Shown: positions 51,090 through 60,708, numbered from the stretch's first letter. The stretch is 64,000 nt of DNA from Nocardia carnea NBRC 14403 (GCF_000308515.1 NZ_BAFV01000018.1:62001-126000), one strand, 5' to 3'. Translations and numbers: made by a program. The notes: generated by a model from the letters alone, not told the origin.

Positions 51090-51991
51090 TGGCCACGGTG
51101 GACACCCGGACCGAGCCGGCGATCCGGCCGCGCGAGCCCGAACCCGCGGCGGGCGAGCACACCGACCGGCCGATATGGCGGACCCGCTACGGTGCGCGCA
51201 TCGCCGCGGTGCTCTGGGCGCTTCCGGTGCCGCTACTGGTACTGCTGCTGTGGGATCGCGGCGTCGGCGGCGGCTGGACTCTCCCGTTCGGTATCCAGAT
51301 GCAATTCCTGCCGACCCCCTACGACGTAGCGCGCCGTCTCGCCGACCTCGCAGTGGGCGGGATAGTCGAGGACAGCTACAGCGGCACCCTCTGGTTGCAC
51401 CTGTATGCCAGCACCCTTCGGGTGGTGCAGGGTTTCGCGATCGCGGCGGCCGTCGCGGTGCCGCTCGGCATCCTGATGGGCCGTTCGCGGACCGTGCACC
51501 GAATGCTCGAACCGACTCTCGGCCTGGTGCGGCCGATCCCGGTCACCGCGTGGGCACCGCTGTCGCTGCTCATCATCGGGTTCGGTGACCGCGCCACCAT
51601 TTTCCTGGTGTTCCTGGCCGCCGTGTTCTCCATCCTCATCAACACCGTCGCCGGGGTGCGGTCGGTGCCGAACCGGCTGTTCGAGGCCGCCGCCATGCTC
51701 GGCACCCCGCCCGCGCAAACCCTGTACAAGGTGGTGCTGCCGGCCGCGATACCCACGATCGTGTCCGGGCTCCGGATCGCGCTCGGACTGTCCTGGGTGA
51801 TCCTGGTGGTCGGCGAAACCGTGGGGATCCGAGTGGGATTGGGTGCGTTGATCACCCAGGCCCGCGAACAGTCGCGTACCGATCTCATCGTCGCCGTGAT
51901 GATCGTGATCGGACTGGCGGGATTCCTTGCCGACCGGATCATGATGCTGGCCGTACGCCTGCTCGTCGGCCGCCGCCCGCTGCTCCCATGA
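51089..51991 (+). CDS. ABC transporter permease (SsuC-like)
   Basis: Membrane permease of 300 residues with six predicted helices. The EAA loop that contacts the ATPase is seen as EAAAMLGTPPAQTLYKVVLPAAIP. The first 40 residues are cytosolic and Pro/Glu rich. ATG shares its A with the preceding stop (TGATG). Part of the acetamidase-amidase-ABC operon. Confidence 0.92.
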   Translation: MATVDTRTEPAIRPREPEPAAGEHTDRPIWRTRYGARIAAVLWALPVPLLVLLLWDRGVGGGWTLPFGIQMQFLPTPYDVARRLADLAVGGIVEDSYSGTLWLHLYASTLRVVQGFAIAAAVAVPLGILMGRSRTVHRMLEPTLGLVRPIPVTAWAPLSLLIIGFGDRATIFLVFLAAVFSILINTVAGVRSVPNRLFEAAAMLGTPPAQTLYKVVLPAAIPTIVSGLRIALGLSWVILVVGETVGIRVGLGALITQAREQSRTDLIVAVMIVIGLAGFLADRIMMLAVRLLVGRRPLLP

Positions 51992-52016
51992 CCCTCCCCG
52001 CGGAACAGGTGACCGT

Positions 52017-52823
52017 ATGAAGATCTATTCCACCCGCCGCCGCCCGCACCGGCCGGCCCGGATCGTGCTCGACGGGCTCGGCAAGAGGTATCCCGGTACC
52101 GCCGGGCCCGCGGTCGAGGGCATCACGGTCGATATCCCCGGCGGTGAATTCGTCTGCGTTGTCGGGGCCAGCGGTTGCGGGAAATCGACCCTGCTGCGGA
52201 TTCTCGCCGGTTTCGAAACCACCACACAGGGATCGGTAACCGTCGGTGGTGAACCGGTGACCGGCCCCGGCCCCGACCGCAGCGTAGTCTTCCAGGACTA
52301 CGGGTTGTTCCCGTGGCTCACCGTTGCCGAGAACGTCGCCTACGGTCCGAAACAGGCCCGGATGACCCGTGACGATATTCGCGAAACCACCGCCCGCTGC
52401 CTCGAAACCGTCGGCCTCTCCCGCGTACGTGATTCCTTCCCGCACCAGCTCTCCGGCGGTATGCAGCAGCGCGTCGCCATCGCGCGCGTCCTGGCCAACC
52501 GGCCCGCTGTCATGCTCATGGACGAACCGTTCGGCGCGCTGGATGCGCTCACCCGCAGCGAGATGCAGGCCGAACTGGGCCGGATCCATCAGGAGTCCGG
52601 AGTCACGGTCGTCTTCGTCACCCACAGTGTCGAGGAAGCGGTGTACCTGTCGGATCGGGTCGTGGTCATGGCCGGCGGTACCGCCCACGGCACGGCCGGT
52701 CATATCCGCGAGATCATCGAGATCGACCTGCCCCGCGACCGAGAGGTGACGGCACCGGAGTTCAACGACTACCAGCGCCGAATCGACGCCCTCATCCACC
52801 AGGGCAGCCGCTCGGCCGCCTGA
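52017..52823 (+). CDS. ABC transporter ATP-binding protein (SsuB-like)
   Basis: ATPase of 268 residues. Walker A is G50-ASGCGKST, the Q-loop FQDYGLFPW, the signature LSGGMQQR, Walker [13 protein letters not shown], and the H-loop VTHSVEEA. It belongs to the nitrate/sulfonate/taurine importer class. It is the last gene of the operon (25 bases after the permease) and is followed by a strong hairpin. Confidence 0.94.
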   Translation: MKIYSTRRRPHRPARIVLDGLGKRYPGTAGPAVEGITVDIPGGEFVCVVGASGCGKSTLLRILAGFETTTQGSVTVGGEPVTGPGPDRSVVFQDYGLFPWLTVAENVAYGPKQARMTRDDIRETTARCLETVGLSRVRDSFPHQLSGGMQQRVAIARVLANRPAVMLMDEPFGALDALTRSEMQAELGRIHQESGVTVVFVTHSVEEAVYLSDRVVVMAGGTAHGTAGHIREIIEIDLPRDREVTAPEFNDYQRRIDALIHQGSRSAA

Positions 52824-52834
52824 GGACTTCGGCG

Positions 52835-52871
52835 TGCGGGACCACCCACGATCAGAATCGGTGGTCCCGCA
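52835..52871 (+). terminator. hairpin terminator after ABC operon
   Basis: TGCGGGACCACC (52835-52846) and GGTGGTCCCGCA (52860-52871): perfect 12-bp stem, 13-base loop, 12 bases after the ATPase stop. Confidence 0.75.
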
Positions 52872-53162
52872 GCCGGGTAGGCACCATCACCGACAGTGAG
52901 ATCGCCGCACGGGGCGAGGATTCGACCGGCGATCCTTCCGGCGCAGTCGACGACGGTGCCGATACCGATCGGTCCGTGGTCGGTGGCGACGGTGTCCGAG
53001 CCGCCGAACTCGACGGCAACGTTACTGGCACTGTCCTCGGCGAGGCGCGGACCTCGACGGCGAGTGCTTCCGCGGTGGCGCCTGAAACTGCAGACGGGGC
53101 GCTGCGGTATCCGGAGCCGACGCGGTTTTCTGGTCCGGCCGGCCGAAAGTCACCTGGGCTGT
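52872..53162. other. 290-base gap without a recognisable gene
   Basis: Several frames stay open here, as expected at this GC content, but none has a ribosome site with a credible start or a known motif. It lies between the terminator above and the end of the convergent amidohydrolase. Confidence 0.5.
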
Positions 53163-54581
53163 TCAGACGTGCGCAGCCGCTAGCAGGTGTTGGGTGCGGA
53201 TGGTTTGCGCGACGACCCGCCCCGCCTTGATCACATGGCAGCGGTCCGGACGATCCAGCAGGGCGTCGGCGACCCGGTATGTGGACAGCACCACCAGGTC
53301 GGCGGCGGCGCCCGGGTGCAGGCCGTAGTGGTCGGCGATACCGATAACGGCGGCGGCTTCGTAGGTCGCCATGCCGAGCACGCGGGTGAGGTCTTCGGGG
53401 CCTGCCAGATGCGAGGTCTGAGCCAGGAACAGGCCGATATCCAGCAGGTCCGCATTGCCGTAGGGGGTGAAGGCGTTGCGGATATTGTTGGACGAGTAGG
53501 CGGTTCGTACGCCTGCAGCCCATAGTTCGCGGACGGGCGCGATACCGCGGCGGGTGTTCGCTGTGTCGTTACGTCCGCCCAGGAACATATCGGTGGCCGG
53601 GAGCGGAACCACGGCCACCCCTGATTCGGCGAGACGGCGCAGCACCCGCTGCCGGTCCATGGGTGGACGTGCGGCCAGGGAGGTGGCGTGCCCGATAGTG
53701 ACCCGGCCGCCCATTCCGGTGCGTTCGGTGCTATCGGCGATGTAATCGGCGAGGGCGAAACGGGGGTCGGTGATGTCGTCGGCGAAATCGGCGTGCAGGT
53801 CGACCGGGGCACCGAACTCGGCGGCCAGCTCGAAGACCAGATCGATATGCCGGCGGCACTGCGCCACGGTGTCCTCGTTGTAGGTGCAGCCGCCGACCAC
53901 ATCGGCGCCTGCGTTCAGCGCCTCCCGGAGCAGGCCGAGGGTGCCGGGAGCACGGAGGATCCCCTCCTGCGGGAACGCGACGATCTGCAGGTCGATCCGG
54001 CCCCGGAACTCCTCGCGCAGCTCGAGCAGGATGTTGACGCCCAGTAGGCCGACGATCGGGTCGACGTCCGGGTGCGCGCGAATCATTGTGGTGCCATGGG
54101 CAATTGCCTGTTCGAGCACCCGGCGGGCGCGCTCGCGGATCGAGGTGGCGGTGAAGTCGCGCTTCAGTTCCGCGGTGATGGCGATCGCCTGGGCGAGAGT
54201 CCCGTCCCCGCTGCGTTCGCGGTCGAGTAGCGCCTTGTCGAGGTGAACATGTGACTCGACCAGCCCGGGTATCACCACGCGGGCCGCGCAGTCGATCTCT
54301 TGATCGGCGGTATACGCAAGATCCGGGCCGATGGCGGTGATCACGCCGCCGGCGACGGCGATATCCACGAGCGGAGCCGCATCGTCGATATGCGCGTTGC
54401 GCAGCAGTAGGTCGGCCCGAGTGTTATCCACCGGGTCTGCCCGGCCGCTGGGCAGGGGTCGCGCTGCGCTGTTCGGGCCGGAATCTCCGGCGCTGCGGTG
54501 CGCAGCTTCTCCCAGGGTACGCGGCAACTGGTTCCTCACAGTGGTGAACACCGGGTCGTTCTGCGGCAGCGGATTCGGCAT
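53163..54581 (-). CDS. cytosine-deaminase-like amidohydrolase, first
   Basis: Metal-dependent amidohydrolase of 472 residues (COG0402/CodA-like). After a 50-residue head come LLLRNAHIDDAAPL, the first metal site VESHVHLDKALLDRER, the HADFADD segment, TIGHATSL (His) and the late acid region RTAYSSNNIRNAFTPYG. In true cytosine deaminases the last region carries an Asp; here SSNN replaces it, so activity or substrate may differ. ATG at 54581 with GGAGGT. A CGTATACG-type site lies 34 bases upstream, and a GntR gene precedes it. Confidence 0.85.
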   Translation of the reverse strand: MPNPLPQNDPVFTTVRNQLPRTLGEAAHRSAGDSGPNSAARPLPSGRADPVDNTRADLLLRNAHIDDAAPLVDIAVAGGVITAIGPDLAYTADQEIDCAARVVIPGLVESHVHLDKALLDRERSGDGTLAQAIAITAELKRDFTATSIRERARRVLEQAIAHGTTMIRAHPDVDPIVGLLGVNILLELREEFRGRIDLQIVAFPQEGILRAPGTLGLLREALNAGADVVGGCTYNEDTVAQCRRHIDLVFELAAEFGAPVDLHADFADDITDPRFALADYIADSTERTGMGGRVTIGHATSLAARPPMDRQRVLRRLAESGVAVVPLPATDMFLGGRNDTANTRRGIAPVRELWAAGVRTAYSSNNIRNAFTPYGNADLLDIGLFLAQTSHLAGPEDLTRVLGMATYEAAAVIGIADHYGLHPGAAADLVVLSTYRVADALLDRPDRCHVIKAGRVVAQTIRTQHLLAAAHV

Positions 54582-54614
54582 CGGTACCTCCAGGCCGGCA
54601 AAGATGGTCCCGTT

Positions 54615-54624
54615 TTGTATACGA
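54615..54624. promoter_or_regulatory. TATACGA operator, site A
   Basis: TTGTATACGA, 9 of 10 to the palindrome TCGTATACGA, 34 bases upstream of the first amidohydrolase start. One of four such sites in this region. Confidence 0.6.
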
Positions 54625-54665
54625 CCCCTCTGTTTCCGGCGATGCGGCGGAATGCTTCGCGGGCG

Positions 54666-55334
54666 TTACGAACTCGGTGCGGCCGCCGCGGAACGGCGGT
54701 CCCGGAGCCGGTAGGCGGTGGTCGCATGGGAGATATGTTCGGTGACCAGCCGCTGGGCGAGCTCCGCGTCCTGCGCTTCCAGGGCGGCGCAGATCTGCTC
54801 GTGCTCGGCCCAGGAATCGCCGGCCCGGCGCGGTAGTTCCACCGCATAGACCCAGGCGATCTTCCAGCCGAGTTGGGTGATGAGCTGGGCCAGCAGGGTG
54901 CTGCCCGACGCTTCGGCCAGTACCTCGTGGAATCGGCTGTTCAGCCTGGTCAGGTCGTCGAGCCTGCCGGTGCGCACGGCGTCTTGGCCGAGGGTGGTGA
55001 GCTCCTTGAGGCGGCCGAGTTGTTCCGGGGTGCGTCGTAGCGCGGCCCGGCCGGCGCACAACGGTTCCAGCAGCGCACGGATCTCGAGCAGGTCGGCCGC
55101 CTCGTCCTCGGTGAGTTCGGCGACGAACGTCCCGGCATAAGGTCGCGAGTAGGCGAAACCCTCGGCTTCCAGGGTGCGCAACGCCTCCCGCACGGGTACG
55201 CGGGACACCCCGTAACCCTCGGCGATGGTGTCCTCGGTCAGCCGCTGACCGGGTGTGAAGACGCCATTGACGATGTCCTCGCGGATGGCGCGGCACACCT
55301 GCTGCTTGGTCATTCGCGGCTTACTGCCGGTCAC
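54666..55334 (-). CDS. GntR family regulator, FCD type, second
   Basis: Regulator of 222 residues. HTH KQQVCRAIREDIVNGVFTPGQRLTEDTIAEGYGVSRVPVREALRTLE, then an FCD domain (EIRALLEPLCAGRAA, NSRFHEVLAEASGSTLLAQLI, EHEQICAALEAQD, LVTEHI). The GTG at 55334 has GAGGAC just upstream; an ATG at 55313 has none. It is divergent from the TauE gene, with TCGTATACGA between, and precedes the first amidohydrolase. FCD regulators of the VanR kind often bind TGTATACA-like palindromes, so the four TATACG sites are its likely operators. Confidence 0.9.
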   Translation of the reverse strand: MTGSKPRMTKQQVCRAIREDIVNGVFTPGQRLTEDTIAEGYGVSRVPVREALRTLEAEGFAYSRPYAGTFVAELTEDEAADLLEIRALLEPLCAGRAALRRTPEQLGRLKELTTLGQDAVRTGRLDDLTRLNSRFHEVLAEASGSTLLAQLITQLGWKIAWVYAVELPRRAGDSWAEHEQICAALEAQDAELAQRLVTEHISHATTAYRLRDRRSAAAAPSS

Positions 55335-55448
55335 ATAGTCCTCGGCTTCGGTCGGGGGCGTGGTCGCATACGATCCACCGCCCGGTTCTTCCAACTGGAT
55401 ACCAGGTATGTGCCCGGGATGCCGGTGGAGGGCCAGGATGGCCGTTTT

Positions 55449-55458
55449 TCGTATACGA
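55449..55458. promoter_or_regulatory. TATACGA operator, site B
   Basis: TCGTATACGA, perfect 10-base palindrome between the divergent GntR and TauE genes. Confidence 0.7.
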
Positions 55459-55489
55459 TCCAGTCTCACTTCGGATCGGAGGGGACACC

Positions 55490-56233
55490 ATGGATCCCGC
55501 GTACGCGGTTCTGCTACTGGTCGCCGGTTTCGGCGCCGGTATCTGCAACGCCATCGCCGGCGGCGGCAGCCTGCTTTCGTTTCCCGCGCTACTGGCCACC
55601 GGGCTGCCGCCCGTCACCGCGACGGTGACCAACGCCGTCGCGGTGTGGCCCGGATACCTGGGCGGCGCGGCCGCCCTGCGCTCTCGGCTCACCGAACATC
55701 GCAGCCTGCTTCCGCGGCTGGTCCTCACCGGCTCGGCCGGCGCTGTCGGTGGTGTGATCGCGCTGCTGGCCGCGCCACCCGAGGTATTCGCCGCGCTGGT
55801 GCCCTATCTCGTGCTGGCGGCCACGGCCCTGTTCGCGGCCCAGCCGATGATCTCGCGGCGGCTCACCGCAAAGGGTCGCGATTCCCGGTTCACCCTGTTC
55901 GCCGGAGTTTTTCTCGGCGGCGTTTACGGTGCGTACTTCAACGGCGGTATGGGCATCGTGTTGCTGACGGCCCTGGCGCTCGGCATCGACGCCTCCATCA
56001 ACCTGCTCAACGGACTCAAGAGTGCGCTCACCCTGGCCGTTTCGACCACCGCGACCGTGGCCGTCGCGCTGTTCGGGCCCGTCGAATGGTGGTCGGTGGC
56101 CGTGCTGGCACCCGCGTGCCTGGCCGGCGGGACCGTCGGCGCGAAGATTGCCGACCGCTTACGTCCCGGCGTGTTCCGCGCCGTGGTGATCGTCTTCGGT
56201 GCCGGTGCCGGCACCGCCATGTTGTTCACCTGA
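55490..56233 (+). CDS. TauE/SafE family membrane transporter
   Basis: Transporter of 247 residues with about seven to eight helices. The family start GFGAGICNAIAGGGSLLSFPALLATGLPPVTAT and the internal repeat FLGGVYGAYFNGGMGIVLLTALAL are typical. TauE/SafE proteins move sulfite or sulfur-containing and other organic anions. It heads the plus-strand operon with the second amidohydrolase (24 bases later), under the palindrome at 55449. Confidence 0.92.
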   Translation: MDPAYAVLLLVAGFGAGICNAIAGGGSLLSFPALLATGLPPVTATVTNAVAVWPGYLGGAAALRSRLTEHRSLLPRLVLTGSAGAVGGVIALLAAPPEVFAALVPYLVLAATALFAAQPMISRRLTAKGRDSRFTLFAGVFLGGVYGAYFNGGMGIVLLTALALGIDASINLLNGLKSALTLAVSTTATVAVALFGPVEWWSVAVLAPACLAGGTVGAKIADRLRPGVFRAVVIVFGAGAGTAMLFT

Positions 56234-56256
56234 ACCTGTCGAAAGAAGGAACCGCA

Positions 56257-57471
56257 GTGACCGATTTCCTGCCCGGCAACGACCTCCTGCTCCGCAACGG
56301 CCGCCCGTGGGTACCCGGCAAACCGGTCGAATCGGCCGATATCCTGATCCGCGGCGGCCGGATCGAAAGTATCGCCGCAGGCCTGTCCGCACCCGGCGTC
56401 GAAACCGTCGACGTGGACGGTGCGCTGATCCTGCCCGGTTTCGTCGACGCCCACTGTCACCTGGACAAGACCCTGTGGGGCGGTCCATGGGTGCCCAATA
56501 CCGGCGGCCGTTCACTGGCAGGCCGAATCGGCAACGGCGAAGGCCGGCGTCGCGAACTCGGTATCCCCAATCCCGATTACTCGGCGGATCTGCTCGCAAC
56601 CATGGTCGCCGGTGGTACCGCGTATGTCCGCAGCCATATCGATATCGACCCCGAAGTGGGCCTGGCCGGGGTCGAAGCGGTCCGGGCCGCCGCCGCCCGT
56701 CACCGCGACCGCGTCGACGTCGAACTCGTCGCCTTCCCGCAGGGAGGTCTGATGTGCCGCCCCGGCGTGGCGGATCTGCTGGCCGCGGCGCTCGCCGACG
56801 GTGTGGAGGTGGTGGGCGGTATCGACCCCGCCGGTTTCGACGGCGACCCCACCGGTCAGCTCGATGTGATCTTCGGGTTGGCCGAACGCTTCGGCACGAA
56901 GATCGATATCCATCTTCACGATCCGGGCGTACTCGGTGCCTGGGAATTCGATCTGATCATCGAACGCACCCGGGCCACGGGGCTGGCCGGCCGGGTGACC
57001 ATCAGCCATGCCTACGCCATGGGTGCCCTGCCGCCCGCCGAGCAGCAGCGGATCGCCGAAAGTCTGGCGGAGGCAGGTGTGGCCATGGTGACCTGCGCGG
57101 TCGGCGACGCACCGGTGGTCCCGCTGCGGGTCATGCAGGCGGCCGGTGCGACTCTCGCGCTGGGCAACGACGGTATCCGTGATCTGTGGACCCCGTACGG
57201 CGACGGTGACATGCTGCGCCGGATCGGCACCGTCGCTTTCCGCGACCGGCTACTGGCCGACGAGGAAATCGAACTCGCGCTCCTCGCCGGAACCTACGGT
57301 GGTGCTCGAGTATTGGGTCTGCCCGATTACGGCCTGCGTCCCGGTGCTCGCGCGGATCTGCTCACCGTGCAGGCGCCCGCACCCGCAGCCGCCGTGGTCG
57401 GTGTTCCGGTGCGCGGCCTGGTGGTGAAAGCCGGTCGCGTGGTTGCCCGTAACGGCCAACTCGTCGATTGA
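56257..57471 (+). CDS. cytosine-deaminase-like amidohydrolase, second
   Basis: Amidohydrolase of 404 residues, the usual length for CodA/AtzC-like enzymes. It has VDAHCHLDKTLWGG (first metal site), HIDIDPEVGL, DIHLHDPG, TISHAYAMG (His), and the conserved Asp in TLALGNDGIRDLWTPYGDGD. All expected metal and catalytic positions are kept, unlike the first copy. GTG start after AGAAGGA. It likely deaminates or opens a nitrogen heterocycle; which one cannot be read. Confidence 0.88.
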   Translation: MTDFLPGNDLLLRNGRPWVPGKPVESADILIRGGRIESIAAGLSAPGVETVDVDGALILPGFVDAHCHLDKTLWGGPWVPNTGGRSLAGRIGNGEGRRRELGIPNPDYSADLLATMVAGGTAYVRSHIDIDPEVGLAGVEAVRAAAARHRDRVDVELVAFPQGGLMCRPGVADLLAAALADGVEVVGGIDPAGFDGDPTGQLDVIFGLAERFGTKIDIHLHDPGVLGAWEFDLIIERTRATGLAGRVTISHAYAMGALPPAEQQRIAESLAEAGVAMVTCAVGDAPVVPLRVMQAAGATLALGNDGIRDLWTPYGDGDMLRRIGTVAFRDRLLADEEIELALLAGTYGGARVLGLPDYGLRPGARADLLTVQAPAPAAAVVGVPVRGLVVKAGRVVARNGQLVD

Positions 57472-57481
57472 TCGTATACGA
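57472..57481. promoter_or_regulatory. TATACGA operator, site C
   Basis: TCGTATACGA, perfect palindrome starting on the base after the second amidohydrolase stop and 58 bases before the ABC ATPase start. Confidence 0.7.
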
Positions 57482-57539
57482 AACAGTGGCGTAATCCGGT
57501 GGACCGCGATCGGCAATCAGCGCCCGCTAAAACTGTTCC

Positions 57540-58346
57540 ATGAGTACAGAGGCAATCCCGGCGCCGGCCTCTCCGCGGGAGGCAACGTATACGACCGATC
57601 CCGAACCGGCCCTCGAATTCCGGAATGTGTCGATGGTCTTCGAGAACGGGACCGCCGCGCTGAGCGATATCGATATCACCGTGCGCGCAGGGGAATTCGT
57701 ATCGTTGGTCGGCCCGTCGGGCTGCGGGAAATCCACGCTGCTGCGCCTGGCGGCCGGCTTCGAACAAGCCAGTTCCGGCAGCGTCGACGTCGGTACCGGG
57801 CATCTCGGTTACGTCTTCCAGGAAGCCACCCTGCTGCCGTGGCGCTCGGTACTGAGCAATGTGGAACTACCCGCGGAGCTGGCCGGTATACCCCGCGGCG
57901 AACGCCGGGCAGCCGCCCTCGACGCAATCGAGCGGGTGGGGCTGGCCGGCTTCGAGAAACACAAACCCGCGCAACTGTCCGGCGGTATGCGGATGCGTGC
58001 CTCCATCGCCCGCGCGCTCACCCTGCGACCGGAGGTGTTCCTGTTCGACGAACCCTTCGGCGCTCTCGACGAGATCACCCGGCAGCGGCTCAACGAGGAA
58101 GTGGGCGGCCTGTTCCGCCGCGATGCGTTCGCCGGCGTGTTCGTCACCCATTCGGTGCCCGAGGCGGTGTTCATGTCCACCCGGGTCGTAGTACTCACCG
58201 GCCGGCCGGGACGTGTCGCCGCCGATATCACGGTGCCGCTCGATTTCCCGCGCGAACCCGGCCTGCGCTACACCGCAGAATTCGCCGAGATCGCCGGTGC
58301 GGTATCGGACACGCTGCACACCGCCGAGCAGGCGGTCGCGGCATGA
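57540..58346 (+). CDS. ABC transporter ATP-binding protein
   Basis: ATPase of 268 residues: Walker A G58-PSGCGKST, Q-loop FQEATLLPW, signature LSGGMRMR, Walker [14 protein letters not shown]-loop VTHSVPEA. Same importer class as the ATPase at 52017. It starts with ATG without a clear ribosome site, and the second-codon region contains another CGTATACG element. The permease gene overlaps its stop. Confidence 0.93.
   Translation: MSTEAIPAPASPREATYTTDPEPALEFRNVSMVFENGTAALSDIDITVRAGEFVSLVGPSGCGKSTLLRLAAGFEQASSGSVDVGTGHLGYVFQEATLLPWRSVLSNVELPAELAGIPRGERRAAALDAIERVGLAGFEKHKPAQLSGGMRMRASIARALTLRPEVFLFDEPFGALDEITRQRLNEEVGGLFRRDAFAGVFVTHSVPEAVFMSTRVVVLTGRPGRVAADITVPLDFPREPGLRYTAEFAEIAGAVSDTLHTAEQAVAA
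57585..57594. promoter_or_regulatory. TATACGA operator, site D (inside the ATPase gene)
   Basis: ACGTATACGA, 9 of 10 to the palindrome, at codons 16-19 of the ATPase gene. It may be a secondary site, or a chance match. Confidence 0.4.
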
Positions 58347-59197
58347 CCACGGTTGCGGCGGATACCGTCGCCGCCACGGTGACCGCACGCACCGAACCGA
58401 AATCCGGGAAAGCCGCGAATCGCCGCCGGCCCGCGCCGGTGCGGATCATCGCCCCGGTGGTGGTGTTCGTCCTCGTCATGGCGGGGTGGTACTTCGCGAG
58501 CCACTACCTGATCGCCGCGGAATCCCGGTTCCTGCTGCCCGGACCCGACGAAGTGATCACCGAGGGCCTGCTGGATTCCGCGGTCCGCGCCGAAATCTTG
58601 TCCGCGCTGGGCTCCACGGTGCTGGTCGCGTTGAGCGGACTCGTCATCGCCATGGTGCTGGGCGTCGGTTTCGCGGTGGTGATGAGCCAGGCGCGCTGGG
58701 CCGAGTACTCGCTGTATCCGTACGCGGTGATCCTGCAGACCATCCCGATCCTCGCCGTGGTCCCGCTGTTCGGCTTCTGGTTCGGCTACGAATTCGGCAG
58801 CCGGGTGATCGTCTGTGTCATGGTGTCGCTGTTTCCGGTGGTCACCAATACCCTGTTCGGCTTGAAATCCGTGGCACCCGCCGAACACGACCTGTTCACC
58901 CTGCACGGTGCCACCCGCCTGCAACGCCTGCTGAAGCTCCAACTGCCCACGGCGCTTCCCGCTATGATCTCCGGCTTCAAGATTTCCGGCGGGATGGCCA
59001 TCATCGGCTCCATCGTGGCGGACTTCTTCTTCCGGCAGGGCGAGCCCGGTATCGGCCGGATGATCGACGTCTACCGCCAGCGCCTGGCCACCGAAGAACT
59101 GCTCACCGCCCTGCTGCTGTCGTCACTGGCCGGACTGATCCTGTTCTGGGTCTTCGACTTCCTGGCCGGTCGCGTCGAACGCGCCCGCCGCCGCTGA
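58343..59197 (+). CDS. ABC transporter permease
   Basis: Permease of 284 residues with six predicted helices and the EAA-type loop SVAPAEHDLFTLHGATRLQRLLKLQLPTALP. Cytosolic start of about 35 residues. ATGA overlap with the ATPase (58343-58346). ThiX/SsuC-like. Confidence 0.92.
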   Translation: MTTVAADTVAATVTARTEPKSGKAANRRRPAPVRIIAPVVVFVLVMAGWYFASHYLIAAESRFLLPGPDEVITEGLLDSAVRAEILSALGSTVLVALSGLVIAMVLGVGFAVVMSQARWAEYSLYPYAVILQTIPILAVVPLFGFWFGYEFGSRVIVCVMVSLFPVVTNTLFGLKSVAPAEHDLFTLHGATRLQRLLKLQLPTALPAMISGFKISGGMAIIGSIVADFFFRQGEPGIGRMIDVYRQRLATEELLTALLLSSLAGLILFWVFDFLAGRVERARRR

Positions 59198-59271
59198 CCG
59201 TCGCAGCGCGACCCCCGGCCGCCGCCTCTGCACGTTTCGCCCCATTCGCTGCTCACTCCAGGAAGACCACC

Positions 59272-60408
59272 ATGAAGAGATCGCTCTCCGTCCTGACCGC
59301 CCTCGCCGGCACCGCTCTGCTCGTGGCATGTGGCGGCGCCACATCCGTCCCGGAACCCACCGGCGAAGGACCGCTGGCCGGGATCTGCCCGGGAACCGTG
59401 GTCATCCAAACCGACTGGTACGCCACACCGGAACGGGCCGCCGCGTTCCAACTCGTCGGTCCCGACGGCACCGTCGATGTGAACAAGGGCTCCTACGTGG
59501 GTCCGCTCGGCGCTACCGGTATCAATGTGGAGGTCCGGCTCGGCGGTCCTTTCCTCGGCGGCCAGCCGGTACCCGCGCAGATGTACCAGGACACCTCGAT
59601 CACCCTCGGTTTCGTACCCACCGACGACGCCGTCCGTGCACAGGAGGAATTCCCCGTCACCGGCGTTTTCGCCTCGCTCGACGTGAATCCGCAGATCATC
59701 ATGTGGGACCCGGCGACCTACCAGGTCGAATCCTGGAAAGACATACCCGGAACCAACGCACCCGTGGTGTACAGCGAGGGCAAGATCTTCATGGACTACC
59801 TCGTCGCCAACGGCCACGTGAGCAAAGAACAGGCGGACGCCTCGTTCGACGGCACCCCGAGCCGTTTCGTCGCCGAACGCGGCCGGGTGATGCAGCAGGG
59901 CTACGTATCCAACGAGCCCTACCGCTGGGCACACGATGTGGAGGGCTGGCGTAAACCCACCGATCACCTGCTGATCCACGAATCCGGCTACGAGATCTAT
60001 CCGCACGCCTGGTCGGTCCGCGCCGGTGAACTCGACGCATTGCGACCCTGCCTGACGAAACTGGTCCCGATGCTGCAACAAGCCCAGATCGATTACATCG
60101 CCGATCCCGAACCCGTGAACGCCGCCCTGCTCCGGATCGCCGAAACCATCCCCGACGGCCCGCCGATTACCGCCGCCGGTAACACGGATTCGGTGAAGGT
60201 TCAGGTCGCGGAGCAGATCGTCGGCAACGGACCCGACAACACCCTCGGCAATTTCGACACCGCCCGAGTGGACCGGGTGATCGAGGCCCTCACCCCGATT
60301 CTGCGCAACCGCGGCGACAGTATTGCCGACGGAATGAAGGCAGCGGACCTGGTCACCAACGAGTTCATCGACCCGTCGATCGCCCTGCCTGCGGTCCCGA
60401 AGCCCTGA
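59272..60408 (+). CDS. ABC transporter substrate-binding lipoprotein
   Basis: Binding protein of 378 residues with a signal peptide and lipobox ending at C20 (LLVACGG). The mature part (VVIQTDWYATPERAAAFQLVG, SITLGFVPTDDAVRAQEEFP, WKDIPGTNAPVVYSEG) is an NMT1/ThiY-like fold, larger than the binding protein at 50118. The ATG is preceded by CAGGAAGAC. It is the third gene of the second ABC set, 74 bases after the permease. Confidence 0.88.
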   Translation: MKRSLSVLTALAGTALLVACGGATSVPEPTGEGPLAGICPGTVVIQTDWYATPERAAAFQLVGPDGTVDVNKGSYVGPLGATGINVEVRLGGPFLGGQPVPAQMYQDTSITLGFVPTDDAVRAQEEFPVTGVFASLDVNPQIIMWDPATYQVESWKDIPGTNAPVVYSEGKIFMDYLVANGHVSKEQADASFDGTPSRFVAERGRVMQQGYVSNEPYRWAHDVEGWRKPTDHLLIHESGYEIYPHAWSVRAGELDALRPCLTKLVPMLQQAQIDYIADPEPVNAALLRIAETIPDGPPITAAGNTDSVKVQVAEQIVGNGPDNTLGNFDTARVDRVIEALTPILRNRGDSIADGMKAADLVTNEFIDPSIALPAVPKP

Positions 60409-60708
60409 TATCGCGGGCGCGTACTGCTGTTGCTGTCGCGACCGGCAGCTCGTCCCTGATGGCCACTCGCACCACGGCTATCGGGGACGTCTCCTGCGTA
60501 TTGTGCTGCGCGAGCACGTGGCGGCAGTGTGGTCGTGCCGCCCGCGGCCGGGCCCTCGTGATTCGCGGACGTCCCGAAGTCTTGCCCCGGTCGGTCCGCC
60601 GGAGTCCGCGCAGACCCGACGGCTGGGAACGTAGCCGAATCACCGCGCCGCACCCCTCCAGTGGAGTACAACCGAATAAGGCGGTATCGCCGGGGTGAGG
60701 ACGGGCGT
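60409..60708. other. 300-base gap without a recognisable gene
   Basis: No ORF with a start signal or known motif. It must hold the end of the ABC transcript and the start of the ligase transcript. No TATACG-type operator is seen here. Confidence 0.5.
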
